DNA of 64,000 bases, from the NCBI GenBank assembly GCA_963920575.1, contig OY986968.1, positions 22,512,129 to 22,576,128 on the forward strand, read 5' to 3'. Made by a program: the position numbers and the translations under genes. The stretch is from Narthecium ossifragum (lineage: Eukaryota > Streptophyta > Magnoliopsida > Dioscoreales > Nartheciaceae). This document shows positions 1 to 10,507 of this stretch, piece by piece (positions within the stretch are counted from its first letter, which is position 1; every line of letters begins with the position of its first letter). The notes under the pieces are model-generated. The model was not told the origin of the DNA. It saw only the letters and a list, made by a program, of their open reading frames with translations, and did not search any database.

Positions 1-163
1 ATGTCAAAGATTTCTATAGTAGTTTGAAAGCTTCATCAGATGCATTCTTGGCTGTTACACAGTAATATATTCTGACAGCTAAATTCCTTTTGTGTTGCAC
101 GTTTTGCAGAAGTTAATGTGCAGCAGATATGTTAATATATGGATGCATTGTCTCTTTCTTTAG

Positions 164-2793
164 GGTTCTTTGGAGAAGTCTTTCGTGGAATATGGAATGG
201 TACAGATGTTGCCATCAAAGTTTTTTTGGAGCAAGATTTGACGACTGAAAATATGGAAGATTTCTGCAATGAGATTTCGATATTGAGGTAGCACTCTGGC
301 TCCATCTTTTTGAACTCAGCATTTTTATTGACATTTTGTTTATCTGATGGCACGATTCTTTTGTTTCTATTTTCCTCCAGCCGCCTTCGACATCCAAATG
401 GTACATATCTGCTTCCTATCTTGGTGTCACTTCAATCATTATGATTGTTTTTAATTGTTTCGCAATGATAACTTGTCTTAGAAAATGTATATTTTATGCA
501 AATAAACAACTAAGTTGCATGTAACTCTTATTGATGCTTTATGTTTTTCATACTGATATATGCAGTTATATTATTTCTTGGAGCTTGCATGAAGCCTCCT
601 CACTTGTCAATGGTTACTGAGTACATGGAGATGGGATCTTTGTACTATCTAATTCATACAAGTGGCCAGAAAAAGAAGCTCAGTTGGCGTCGGAGATTAA
701 AAATGCTTCGTGATATCTGCAGGTGACTTTTATATCCTCTCTTATTCTCTTTCTACTTTTCTCTATAGAACTTTCCTGCTGGTCGGTTTCAAATTTTTTT
801 TCCTTCGATTCTTTTGCACTTTTGCCACTACAATTTTTGTAATGAGTTCTCTTTATAGGAGCACCTGCTTTGTTTTCTGCTTGTTATCTTTCCAAGAACA
901 TACACATGCCAAGAGAGAGAAAGAGAAGGGTGTAAGGTGGTGTTTTGGTAGTGTGTCTTGTTCGTTTGTTTATTTTCCATCAGTAGAAAATAGACTATTT
1001 CAAATATACGACCCCTTTTTCAGCTTTCATATGCTGCAAATTTACTGTCATCATCAATTTATGAACTTTTACATGAAGCGCCTCGTTTCACAGATACTTC
1101 AGGTTGATATAGTCTAGGAAACACCTCAATTGTCATGTTTCTAGTGTCTTCTTCAGTCATCCGTTCTAATGGTTTTTCACTTCATTTATATGTCTCTCTA
1201 ATTTGCATTGATTTTTTAGGAACGTTTCCAATGTTTCTTTACCTTGCTTATTGTGAATTTTCATATTTAATGACTGTATTTAGGATAAGATGAATAACTT
1301 ATCTTTAATTTGCATAATGTTTTCTAGGAGTGTTTCCAACAGTTCCTTGTCTTGGATTGTGTATTTTTGTCAAATGCCTTTTCTGTGCATAGCAGTATTT
1401 AGGACGAGATGAATAACCAAGCAGCATGGAAACAAAATCACATTATTATGAAACGTCGTTTCATGGTTTTAACAAATTTTGCATGGTTATAGAGGGTGTT
1501 GATGTGCATACGTCGGATGAGTGTGTCGCAAGTTGAAAAGTGCAAATTGCCAGGTCAACACATTGGATGGTCAAGCAATGTGATTTTGGCTCCCCCGAGT
1601 ACTCAAAACTCCTGAATGGATGGCTCCTGAACTCATGCAATAAGCTATTCACAGAGAAATGCTCTATTTTCAGTTTGGCATGATCATGTGGTAGCTTCGC
1701 ACTTTACTGTTGTAGTGAGGGAATTTGTTAAAATCCATTAGAAAATACATTCTCCTTAGTTGTTGTCACTGATGCTCTTTCATCAGGTCGACATATGACC
1801 ACTAATCATTTTTAAGGCGTTGAAAGATTTATTGGTGATTCATTCCAACACATGCTTGTGCATCACCTACTGGTGTTTCTATAAGTTAGAATCACCTCTT
1901 TCATAGATGTCTCTGATATTTCCTTCAGTGTTCTAGCTATTATTTGGTGTAGGTTAATTGATCTAGCAGTCAATCTTTTCTACTGGTTAGTGGTATATCT
2001 ATGTACCTCAGACTAGGTAGAATATTTCTAGTGCTTACTGTTTGTGACAGTGTGACTCGTTATGTGATATTTGCTTGTATGACAGTATTAAGAACAATGT
2101 CATATCCTAGATGCAAGAAAATGGAATTAAAAATGTTCCTTCATGGCCTGACAATTTTTTTATGTTCTTAAAGGGGGTTGATGTGCATACATCGAATGAG
2201 AATAGTGCATCGCGATCTAAAAAGTGCGAATTGTCTGGTGAACAAACATTGGACAGTCAAGATATGTGATTTTGGGCTCTCCCGAGTAATGACAGATAGC
2301 CCAATGAGTGATAACTCCTCCGCTGGCACTCCTGAATGGATGGCTCCTGAGCTCATACGCAATGAACCGTTCACGGAGAAATGTGATATTTTTAGTCTTG
2401 GGGTGATCATGTGGGAGCTTTGCACTTTAAGGAGGCCATGGGAAGGTGTCCCACCAGTTCAAGTAAGCTATAGTTGTTCTTTGTTTCCGAGTTATCATTT
2501 TTGATGAGATGAAAAAGGTATTGTTTCTAAGGGACTGCCATGTGCTTTGTCTCCTTTCAGGTAATATATGCAGTTGCAAATGAAGGATCACGTCTAGAAA
2601 TTCCTGATGGCCCACTTGGCAAGCTAATCTCAGGTTACTACTTCAGTGTTGCTCATTGAACTGGGATTTCTCATATTCTGTTATACTAATTCTTCATGTC
2701 TTAATTGTAGATTGTTGGGCGGATCCCAATGAGAGACCAAGCTGCCGGGAGATCCTCACCCGCTTGCTTGATTGCGAGTATACTCTCTGCTGA
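164..2793 (+). CDS. Raf-like MAPKKK-type protein kinase, B1 group (C-terminal part, 5' end outside window)
   Basis: Six exons can be joined in frame across GT-AG introns: 164-287, 381-400, 566-722, 2174-2462, 2561-2633 and 2711-2793 (stop TGA). Together they encode most of a Ser/Thr kinase domain: the end of the glycine-rich loop (GFFGEVFRG), the ATP-lysine motif VAIK, the catalytic loop HRDLKSAN, DFG, the GTPEWMAPE activation/APE segment, and the C-terminal lobe ending DCEYTLC. The exact wording matches my memory of the Arabidopsis B1 Raf-like group (At3g58640/At2g31010 type). The regulatory N-terminus and the start of the domain lie left of base 1. All catalytic residues seen are intact, so it is probably functional. 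The partner and pathway are not evident from sequence. The fourth exon has a decayed duplicate in the 1.45 kb intron just upstream. Confidence 0.93.
1195..1420 (+). repeat. Diverged two-copy tandem repeat in kinase intron
   Basis: Two units of about 110 bases follow one another. Each starts near TCT(C/T)TAATTTGCAT, contains TAGGA(A/G)(C/T)GTTTCCAA and ends at GTATTTAGGA(T/C)(A/G)AGATGAATAAC. It lies immediately upstream of the decayed exon copy, so this intron has duplicated locally more than once. Confidence 0.7.
1494..1706 (+). pseudogene. Decayed duplicate of kinase exon 2174-2462 inside the preceding intron
   Basis: This stretch aligns almost end to end with the catalytic-loop exon at 2174-2430. 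Shared words include GTTGATGTGCATAC, TGTGATTTTGG, CTCCTGAATGGATGGCTCCTGA and TGATCATGTGG. It has lost roughly 40 bases of the activation segment (the part encoding the residues between the DFG helix and TPEW), has small indels and ends in a TAG where the live exon reads TGGGAG. It therefore cannot substitute for the real exon. It is a tandem exon duplication that decayed. Confidence 0.88.
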
Positions 2794-4136
2794 GATGATT
2801 CTTTCTTTGTGTATGTACAGCCGATATAGAGACGTCGAAATGTCTCGCCTGTTTGACTTGTAAATTATTTTACTTTTATTTATTTCTCTTTTAAGTGTGC
2901 GAGAATCTTGAGCATCTTCCATTTTCGCAGTTCCATTTGGTGTTATCTTGCTCCAATAATTTTTTGGAAATTTTTTTGCTGAAATTTTGGAAAACAAAAC
3001 ATTATCCACTAGATGGTGGGACTTCCAGTGAAGACAAAAGTCGAAGTTCATATATTGGAGTCTTCTTCTCGAGAATTTGACCGCTTAGAGAACAGTGGGT
3101 ACAACCTTTTGTGTACATGCCTATTTTTGTTCTCATATGTTTGAACATACTTGGATTAGTTGCCAAGGTCATATAAGAAGACTGCAATTACTGCTAAAGT
3201 GTTGACATTCGGATGCCATGGTCATTCTTATACTTGTTGAACAGATCAAGTGTCAGCAACTGTTTTCACCCAGATGATGTAAATGTTTGTGTGGTTGTAA
3301 ACTTTTCCAGGGGGATTGCAGATCTATTTCAGGCAACAACCAGAAGAGAGCAAATGCTGATACTTGTGGAGGACCATCCTGCGATTCAACCAAACAAGGG
3401 TCGGACAAGTGTAAATTGGCATCTCTTCTTGTTGAATGACTTACTTCTATCTTCTGTTCTATTTTGCCCAGCTCTTAAAGTGTCTGTTGGCTTGATAGCG
3501 AATATACAGTGTTCCAGTATGATTTATTTTCGGCTCCAGCATGAAGTAGTATCTTGCGAATTAGGTGCTGTCAATGTGAGATGAGTTAGATATGGTTTGA
3601 TTCACTTCATATTCCGCATGTAAGTTTATTGGTGTTGATGAGGGTAGAAGATTGTACAGGTCTGGTATTGAGTTGACAAGGCTATAGGGCTGAGGTGAGG
3701 CATGCTCAGAGGAAGACGCTGCTACTCTATTTGATAGAGAGATACAAAGCACATCATAAAGCTGACTATTGGTATGTTTCCTTCCCATGGCCTGGCCGTA
3801 GCTGAGTCGAGGAGAAGATCATGGCATTACAGGGTAGGTAACTATCATGGTAGAAACTTGGGTGCATGTTATAGTGGTGAGATGTTAGGACATTTGCGAA
3901 ACTTGGCAGCAGCAGTTTATGGAAAGGAATAATGCCGGACATATGCGGAGACGGATTGTCTAAACCTAATTTGTTTCTTCCCCCTAAGCCTCGTTAATAT
4001 GCTCATCTAATCTAGAAAAGAACTGGCAAAAAAAGAGAAAATTCTATTTACCAGACCAAAGGGTCCATGCTATTGGTGTGTATTGTGTCCCATGGTTTTG
4101 GACAAAGGCCAATTTCTGGTGGAGCATGCATTATCT
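2794..4136 (+). other. 3' flank and probable 3'UTR of the kinase gene
   Basis: No conserved protein is recognisable here. Splice-like signals occur (for example TTTTCCAG at about 3304-3311), so a spliced 3'UTR is possible, but the sequence does not establish it. The region stops at the target-site duplication of the hAT element that follows. Confidence 0.35.
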
Positions 4137-4144
4137 CTGGCCGT

Positions 4145-5551
4145 TAGGGGTATTCAAAAGGCCCAAATGGACAGCCCGGGCCTGTCAAGGCCGTAACCCG
4201 ATCCGGCCTGGGTGTTGGCCCTGTTGGACCGGGCTGATTCGGGTTCAAGGCAGGACCATGGCCCTCTGGTCAAAAACCTGGTCCGAGTTTTAAAGAAGAC
4301 CCAATCATTAGACCAAGTCCCCCACTCCATCATTGCCGTTCACATCATCACCCCAATCCCTCACACACGATCTCCTCCTCCCCTTATCTCTCTCGTGTCG
4401 GGACTCCACCCGATCAACCCGCTCGCAATCCACGACCAACCCTCGCCAAAGCTCCGTCGCCGTCGCCGCACCGGCTTTGCTCGGCGCCCCGGCTTCCACA
4501 CCGTCCGATCCTAGCCCCGACCTCTTCGCCGCGCCCAAGCTTCACTGACCTCACTGTCGTCCATGACGCCCGCAACACCTATGTCCATGACACCGGCCCC
4601 ACCAAGCTTCCCACGCAAACATTTTTCTAAGCCGGTTTCGATTCTCTCCCTCTTGCTCCATCTTGTCGCCAGTCGCCCCGATCCAACCACCGTATGTGGC
4701 CGCCCCCCACATAAGCCTCTCTCTTCTCTAACTCGACCACCCGATCCCCTTGGAAGATGGCCGCAAGTGAGGGAGGGGCTAGCTCGACGGTAGATCTCGC
4801 TTGGACAGGGTCGGAGGAGAGTCGCTGCGGCGAGGAGGGGCCATGCCTGGTCGGGGTCGGAGGAGAGTCATTGCGGCGAGGAGGGGCCCGAATCCGGTGA
4901 GAGATGGGGTTGGGGAGGTTAGAGCAAATGAAGTTGAGAGGGGCGGCTTCGTCAGGTTCCGGTGAAGGCAGGGACTCGGAGCGGTCAGTGTCGAGGGTGA
5001 TGTCGGGCGGAGCAGAGTCATCGAAGAGCGTTGGAACTTCGGAGCGGTCAGTGTCGAGGGTGATGTCGGGCAGAGCAGAGTCATCGAAGAGCGTTGGAAC
5101 TGGAAGGTGTGGAGGATCTTAGCGATGGCCGAGCTCAGATGGAGGTCGCTAGTGGCGTTGGGGGAACTCGGGGAGGTCAAGGCGACGATGGGATGGGAGA
5201 AAGAACCGTGGTACGCCGGACAAGGAGGTAGTGGTGAGGAGGGTTTTCTAGGGTTGATGGAGGTCCGCCGGCGGCGGGGCTTCGCAGGAATGGTAGGGGT
5301 GTCCAACCGGGGCGACCTGGTTCAGCCCGGTTTTTTTTGTTATAAAAAGGGAACCGAACCAGGTTCGCCCCGATCTGGCCCAATTCAGCCCGATTTCAAG
5401 CCGGACCGGGTAGAAGGTTTATTGGGCCCGGCATTGGCCCAGCCTAGATGCTTGTAAGGGATGGACCGGATATTGCCTCCAACCCGGCCCGAGCCCGGCT
5501 TACATTTACCTGGGGTCGGACCGGACCTGGCCGGCCAGTTGAACACCCCTA
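4145..5551. mobile_element. Non-autonomous hAT transposon no. 1 (1,407 bp)
   Basis: The left end is TAGGGGTATTCAA and the right end, read on the minus strand, is TAGGGGTGTTCAA: a 13-bp terminal inverted repeat with one mismatch. It is flanked by 8-bp direct repeats CTGGCCGT (4137-4144) and CTAGCCGT (5552-5559), matching at 7 of 8 bases. TIR style and 8-bp duplication are hAT hallmarks. Subterminal regions are packed with GGGCC/CCGG/GGTCCGG words. The interior is GC-rich with long open frames on both strands (for example 175 codons on minus, 4779-5306) but shows no transposase. The interior may be captured host sequence; its source was not recognised. Confidence 0.9.
4977..5101 (+). repeat. 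63-bp tandem duplication inside hAT no. 1
   Basis: Two almost identical 63-base units, each beginning CGGAGCGGTCAGTGTCGAGG and ending GAGCGTTGGAAC. A second local duplication of about 47 bases (GTCGGAGGAGAGTC...GGAGGGGCC) is at 4810-4890. Both are multiples or near multiples that keep the minus-strand frame largely open. Confidence 0.85.
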
Positions 5552-5559
5552 CTAGCCGT

Positions 5560-8500
5560 CATCAAGAAAAGGCAGAACAGACAATAGACACAAGAAAAAT
5601 TATAGGTCAATCACTTCATACATTTAGCTTTGGCGCCAAAACTAGTCATCACAATCCAGCCCTGTAAATAAAATAGTGGATAATAGCCTCCTAGAGGGCC
5701 TTCTCGAATTACCTTTGGGACACATAGGACAACCAATCTGATAAGTGGTGAACATGTCTCCAAGATTTAGCGTGATGAAACAAAGATGACAGGAAAAGCA
5801 TGAGCTCCACATGATTTTCTAAACATGCACATAAAAAGGACTATTTGCAGTTTCCCAGCATATCACTGTTGGACTACTTGAATACCATCTTTTTTTTTGA
5901 GCAAGTAAGCCACATGGCTGCAGGGTATACTTGAATACCATCTAATCTATAAATCTTGTTGTTCCCTAGATCGCAGTGTGAAAAGGAAAGCCAAGGAGAT
6001 TACTGTTTGGAGATACTAGGCACATATCATTTTTGGAAAGAAAAGAAGCAAGGGATCATGATTCATGCATACATATTACATACTCCACCAGCCACAAAGA
6101 GAACTGAACTAGATTTTCTTCAAACCACAAGTTTCTACCATGCTAGTAAAGAACATATACTTCTATGCAGAATTAGCTAATACTAACAAGGGCCTAAGCA
6201 GTGTCTTTCATAAGATAGAATCATAGAGCACACCAAAAGATATCATTTTGCAAACTAGATAATGGAGTCACTAAAATGCTCAAGGAGGTGGTTTTAAAGA
6301 ATGTGTTGTAAACATGCCTAATCTAATGATTATTGCAATTGCTAACTGCTATACACGAATCCAAAGAGAACTTTTCACATGACCACCAGATTTAGCAGAT
6401 GTGAAACTTTCAGAGTTCATTAAATTCATCTTCATGGAGAACTCACCAAATTTCATACTTTCTTTTTGCCATACCAGAAAATAGCATGAATCAACATGAT
6501 ATGTTACCATGTACTTAATTGGTCCTCCTTAAAAAAGTGAATTTGAACAGTATTTACATCCATGAAAATCTCTGTTTCCAATATTTAACAAGATTAAGAA
6601 TCAGCCCAAATTTTCTCTATATCTGAGAAGCAGCACAAGATCGAATAATTTGCAGAAGACTTTAGTCAACTGAACCAACAATCATAAAGAAGCCATTAGT
6701 CCGCACTACTCCAGTAGGGCGGATACTGAGATACATCTAAAACTGTCCTATTTGAGAACTCTAGCACACTTTGGTCCTGTTATGTTAAGCACACAGCATG
6801 GAAAATTATAACCTCTCTGGATCACGAGAAGCTGAAAGGTTGATATTTTGAACTAAAGAACGAAGAGATGAAAGACATCAATGAGGTCCTATGCATTAAA
6901 CCCATGGATACAGGACATGGATAAGATACTGACTCAAGCATGGCAATTTCAAATTGAGATATGGATATTTTGATGACAGAGCTAAATAAAACCATATACT
7001 ATTTCATTGTCTCATTGTAAGAAACTATCATCTTGTTACCTTTAACCTAAAAAGGCTATTATATTTTATGGTGTGCTCTATCGTTTCTTTGATTCAAAAT
7101 CACACCATGATGGGACAGGGTTCACACTCATTTGGTTCCTAATGGTCTTTGGAAGGTTCATATGCCTCTTATTTCCCAAACGGTTTGCATTTCGTGAAGG
7201 AGGCACACAACAAGTAGTAATAGGGGGGCTCAAGGGAGCAACTTTACAGATAGTCCATGACTCTGAGTAGCTAAGGATGACATGAACTATCTCAATGCGA
7301 TGTCATCGACAATAAGCATCATGAGCAAATATGCTAGGACAAAAATGAGACATAGGAATATGGTTTTCTAGAAGCAATTACCGCTGCATTATTTCCTTGT
7401 AACAACAATAAACAATTGGTGTTACAAATCTGATCCAACCAAAGATGTTATAAAATCTCCTAGCCATAAGGAAGCTAGCTAATTTTTTAAATCCAGATAT
7501 TCCGATGTCCAGATCATTGTTATCTCAGTTCCCCTCTATTCCAAGAACTCTTCAACTACATGCTATTTTAAGGAAATTTATCTAGCCATATCCTTCACAC
7601 CGTATATGTATGGAAACCTTAGTAAGTCCAAGTTAAAGACCCAAACCACCGAAGAAAGATCATAGCTAGAATGTATGTTTGTTCAAGGCAACCAAATAGT
7701 GTCGGATATTGTACAAAAGATAAAAATCAAATTGACACAATTTGACAGAAATTAGAGTTCAAAGAATGGTTCTTAACGAAACCTGGAATTGTGGAAGGTA
7801 TTAAAAAGGCTGTAGATAGAAACATTTAAAGGATTCAACAACCAAATTCTAGAAAGATAGGGAATTGCATCATAAAGTCTTATTACAAGAGAAAAAACAA
7901 GGATCTGGGTGAAAGGGAACAATGACGTAAGCGAAAGGCGAGAAAAACAAAACAAGCTGGAATAGCGCAATAAACTCACAATAAAGGCCTAAGAACAGAA
8001 CAATATTTAGAAATTACTATATCGAGGGAGAGCAAGCATAGCTTGACAAATGACACGAGAGCATGGATGCAAACCACTTGGAGTGTGCTTATTGAATTTC
8101 ATTCTACAGTCTACAGCTATCAAATTCCTATGCCAGACAGAGGAATTACATTATGAAGCATTTTAAATGTACAAATATGTCACACAGATGCCAGGCAAGC
8201 TAACAAAGCATGCACATGCAAAAAGCATCTACAGGGATGCCAGGACCTCCAAGAAACCTGATTATTTTCATGACGAACATCGCTTAATCGAACTCCTAAC
8301 ACCCCTAAAACATTCTACACTTTGACAAATCAAATGCCATCCGTAGAAAAACATTTATGGATACCTTCAAGGAAACAATAGCTTCTTGGAGAACCAAAAG
8401 CCCGTATTACTATATCGATACCTTCAAGGAAACAATAGTCTACCATGTCTTATTCTTTTCAGTTCTTAAGGGGTGTTCGCTAAGAGCTAACCACAGTGAC

Positions 8501-8635
8501 GACGAAAATGACATACCCGAATGGAGATGCTGCCTCTCTCATCTCTCTTATATCATCTACTTTTGTCCAACAACTCGAACTTCCTCTTGTTTTAGTCTTG
8601 GAGCACACCAAAGAATGTGGCTACAATTTACTACT
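5560..8635. other. Intergenic region between hAT no. 1 and PEX7
   Basis: About 3 kb of AT-rich DNA without a recognisable gene; the open frames are short and unlike known proteins. The right end presumably includes the 3'UTR of the minus-strand PEX7. A 22-base word GATACCTTCAAGGAAACAATAG (shown in part) occurs twice near 8360 and 8416. A tiny insertion with a long direct repeat is described separately at 5875-5943. Confidence 0.5.
5875..5943 (-). mobile_element. Very short retroposed tail with 16-bp target-site duplication
   Basis: The 16-mer TACTTGAATACCATCT stands at 5875-5890 and again at 5928-5943. Between the copies are only 37 bases beginning with a run of T. Read on the minus strand this is a short unique segment ending in poly(A), the signature of an extremely 5'-truncated LINE or SINE insertion in minus orientation. 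The source element is not recognisable from so little sequence. Confidence 0.65.
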
Positions 8636-9592
8636 TCATGGTGCCGCTCGGGGATCGGTGCCGTGATGCCACACATACACAAGCTCATCCCACCCAGAAC
8701 TCGCCAGCAAGCCCTCCACGAGCACGCTCATATCAACCCCAACAGCAAACTCAGTGTGATGGTCATACACCGCCATCAAGGTGTCATCCGCTCGGTAATC
8801 CCACATCCTCACCGTCATATCATAGGAGCATGACACCAGCACGTTCTCCCGGTGCGGCGAGAACTTAACCTTCCTCACGGCGTACCCGTGCCCCGCCAGC
8901 GTTGCTATCGGCGTTCTCGGCTCTCGGATATCCCAAACCCTAATAGTTTTGTCAACTGAGGCTGTGGCAAAGACGGCTTCCTGGTACTTGTTCCAGTCGC
9001 AGGACAAAATCTCGTGCTCGTGGGCGGGGATGACTAGGGAGGAGTGCGGGTCGCGGACGTCCCATACGCGCGCAGTCGAGTCGCCGGAAGCGGAGGCAAA
9101 GACATCGGGGTGGCGCGGGGACCATACGGCGGAGTAGACGCAGTAGGAGTGCTCGCGGAAGGTGCGGAGGGAAACGGGGCGGTCGAGGGGCCAAAGTTTC
9201 ACGGAGTCGTCCCAGGATGCGGAGAGGAAGGAGTCCCGGCGGATAGGGTTCCAGTCACAGGAGTGGGCCTCCCGGGTGTGCTCGTTGAAGGACTGGATCG
9301 GGTTCGACGATGGGGGCAGAGACGCGTCCCACAGCTTGAGCGAGCCGTCGGCGACGGCGGAGACGAAGACGGAGTGATGCGACTCGGACCACGCGCAGTC
9401 GTACACGCCATCAGACGTCTCAAAGAAGGCCGACTCGCGAAGGACGGATGTGGACGGATCCAACTCGAGAACGTGGAGCCGGCCGTTCCCCAGTATCCCG
9501 AAGTTCTGGCAGGTGGCGGCGAGGACGCGGTGCTCGTAGAAGGGGCTGAACTTGACGGCGTAGCCGTTAAACGGGGTCTTGAACGCCGGCAT
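8636..9592 (-). CDS. PEX7: Peroxin 7, PTS2 import receptor (WD40 protein), single exon
   Basis: The open frame gives 318 aa from ATG at 9592-9590 to TGA at 8638-8636, close to the 317 aa of Arabidopsis PEX7. The protein starts MPAFKTPFNGYAVKFSPFYE and contains QNFGILGNGR, both highly characteristic of plant PEX7. WD-repeat ends lie at about residues 84-89 (SLKLWD), 130-134 (SVKLW), 174-178 (ARVWD), 217-221 (IRVWD), 261-265 (VRMWD) and 305-308 (VYVW). PEX7 binds the N-terminal PTS2 signal of matrix proteins in the cytosol and delivers them to the peroxisome with PEX5. The frame stays open upstream to 9673 but without another ATG, so the start is clear. There are no introns and GC is very high at the 5' end. 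The gene is head-to-head with the trihelix gene. Confidence 0.97.
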   Translation of the reverse strand: MPAFKTPFNGYAVKFSPFYEHRVLAATCQNFGILGNGRLHVLELDPSTSVLRESAFFETSDGVYDCAWSESHHSVFVSAVADGSLKLWDASLPPSSNPIQSFNEHTREAHSCDWNPIRRDSFLSASWDDSVKLWPLDRPVSLRTFREHSYCVYSAVWSPRHPDVFASASGDSTARVWDVRDPHSSLVIPAHEHEILSCDWNKYQEAVFATASVDKTIRVWDIREPRTPIATLAGHGYAVRKVKFSPHRENVLVSCSYDMTVRMWDYRADDTLMAVYDHHTEFAVGVDMSVLVEGLLASSGWDELVYVWHHGTDPRAAP

Positions 9593-10507
9593 CCTCTTCC
9601 TCGCCGCCCCTCGCTGGACTCGATAGTGACCGGAGAACGGTGGGGTGAGGTTACCACCAGCCACGAAAACCAATGACTAGCTTATCCAGTCGTCGCCGAA
9701 CAACTCGATCCATTCCCACACCCTAAACCGTGCCTCGAGATCAGGTGGCACGTGCGAAGGGGCCCCACCGCCGCTTCGCCGCTGGCGTTGCTTCCACGTC
9801 CCTTCCTTCCTTCCAAAGAGAACGCAGCAGCGGCCAGAGAGCAGCATCCAACGGCGGGGGCGGGCCCTCTGCGCCTCCGATATCGAGATCCACGAAGGTG
9901 GCTCTACTCTACCCCTGGGTATCTGTATCTCCGACCGTCGAGGGGTAAATTGGTAAATTCCGGGGAAGGGAGATCGGTTCGTCCCCCGGAGTCCGGACCC
10001 GGCGCGTCGTCTTATGCGGCGTCATTTATAATTCCGTCCCTTTTCCCGGTTACCCCGTCAACACAACTCAACCGGACCCCCCCCCCCACCCCCCCCACTA
10101 AACGAACGGCGGCGATGCGTCTGCCAACCCCCCGATGCCCGCGTGTTCCACCCTCGATCGCTGACGCCATCACACCCGCGCCAACGTCGGCGCACGCGCG
10201 CCCCCGGCGAACTTCGCACATGCGACCTACGCCCCTATCCCATCCCCCCCTTCTTGCCGGCCCCCTCGCCGCTCCCCACCCCTTCCTATATCTACGATCT
10301 ACCTATACCTCCACCTTCCCAAATCCATGCCTTTTTAGATCGAGATCGTAATTGCTTCTGAAATCGAGATCGGGAACTTGTGAGTGAGAGGGAGAGAGGG
10401 AGAGAGGGAGAGATTGAGGTTAGGGTTTCGAGAGGGAGAGATTGGGGTTAGGGTTTCGAGAGGGAGAGATTAGACTTAGGGTTTCGAGAGGGAAGAGGAG
10501 GAAGGGA
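9593..10507. promoter_or_regulatory. Shared divergent upstream region of PEX7 and the trihelix gene
   Basis: These 915 bases separate two start codons that point away from each other and must hold both leaders and both promoters. The region is GC-rich with C runs near 10078-10098 and a GA-rich tract at 10383-10412. No clear TATA box was found for PEX7. On the trihelix side TTAGGGTTT boxes are repeated (separate entry). Confidence 0.6.
10413..10495 (+). promoter_or_regulatory. Three telo-box motifs in a 28-bp tandem repeat just upstream of the trihelix start
   Basis: TTAGGGTTT (reverse complement of the plant telo-box AAACCCTAA) occurs at 10420-10428, 10448-10456 and 10476-10484, exactly 28 bases apart, each followed by CGAGAGGGA. 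Telo-boxes near plant transcription starts are bound by Myb/TRB-type factors and are common in growth-related genes. The position suggests the 5' leader of the trihelix mRNA or its core promoter. Confidence 0.7.

Noticed and set aside
2794..4136. Additional coding exons after the kinase
   Set aside because: The kinase ends in the family's usual C-terminus; later open frames are short and unlike known proteins.
4779..5306. Minus-strand 175-codon gene
   Set aside because: It starts and ends within a hAT element, is driven by tandem repeats and matches no family; treated as the element's interior.
9593..9673. N-terminal extension of PEX7 by 27 residues
   Set aside because: The extended frame has no ATG (the first codon is TTG); plant PEX7 starts at MPxFKTPFNGY.
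9044..9676. 210-codon open frame on plus opposite PEX7
   Set aside because: Antisense shadow of a GC-rich coding exon; the minus frame is clearly PEX7 and the plus translation resembles nothing.
10420..10484. Interstitial telomere repeat
   Set aside because: Units are 28 bp with only one TTAGGGTTT each, not head-to-tail TTTAGGG; telo-boxes are the better reading.
10442..10507. N-terminal extension of the trihelix protein
   Set aside because: No ATG in that part; it is the telo-box repeat of the leader translated by chance.
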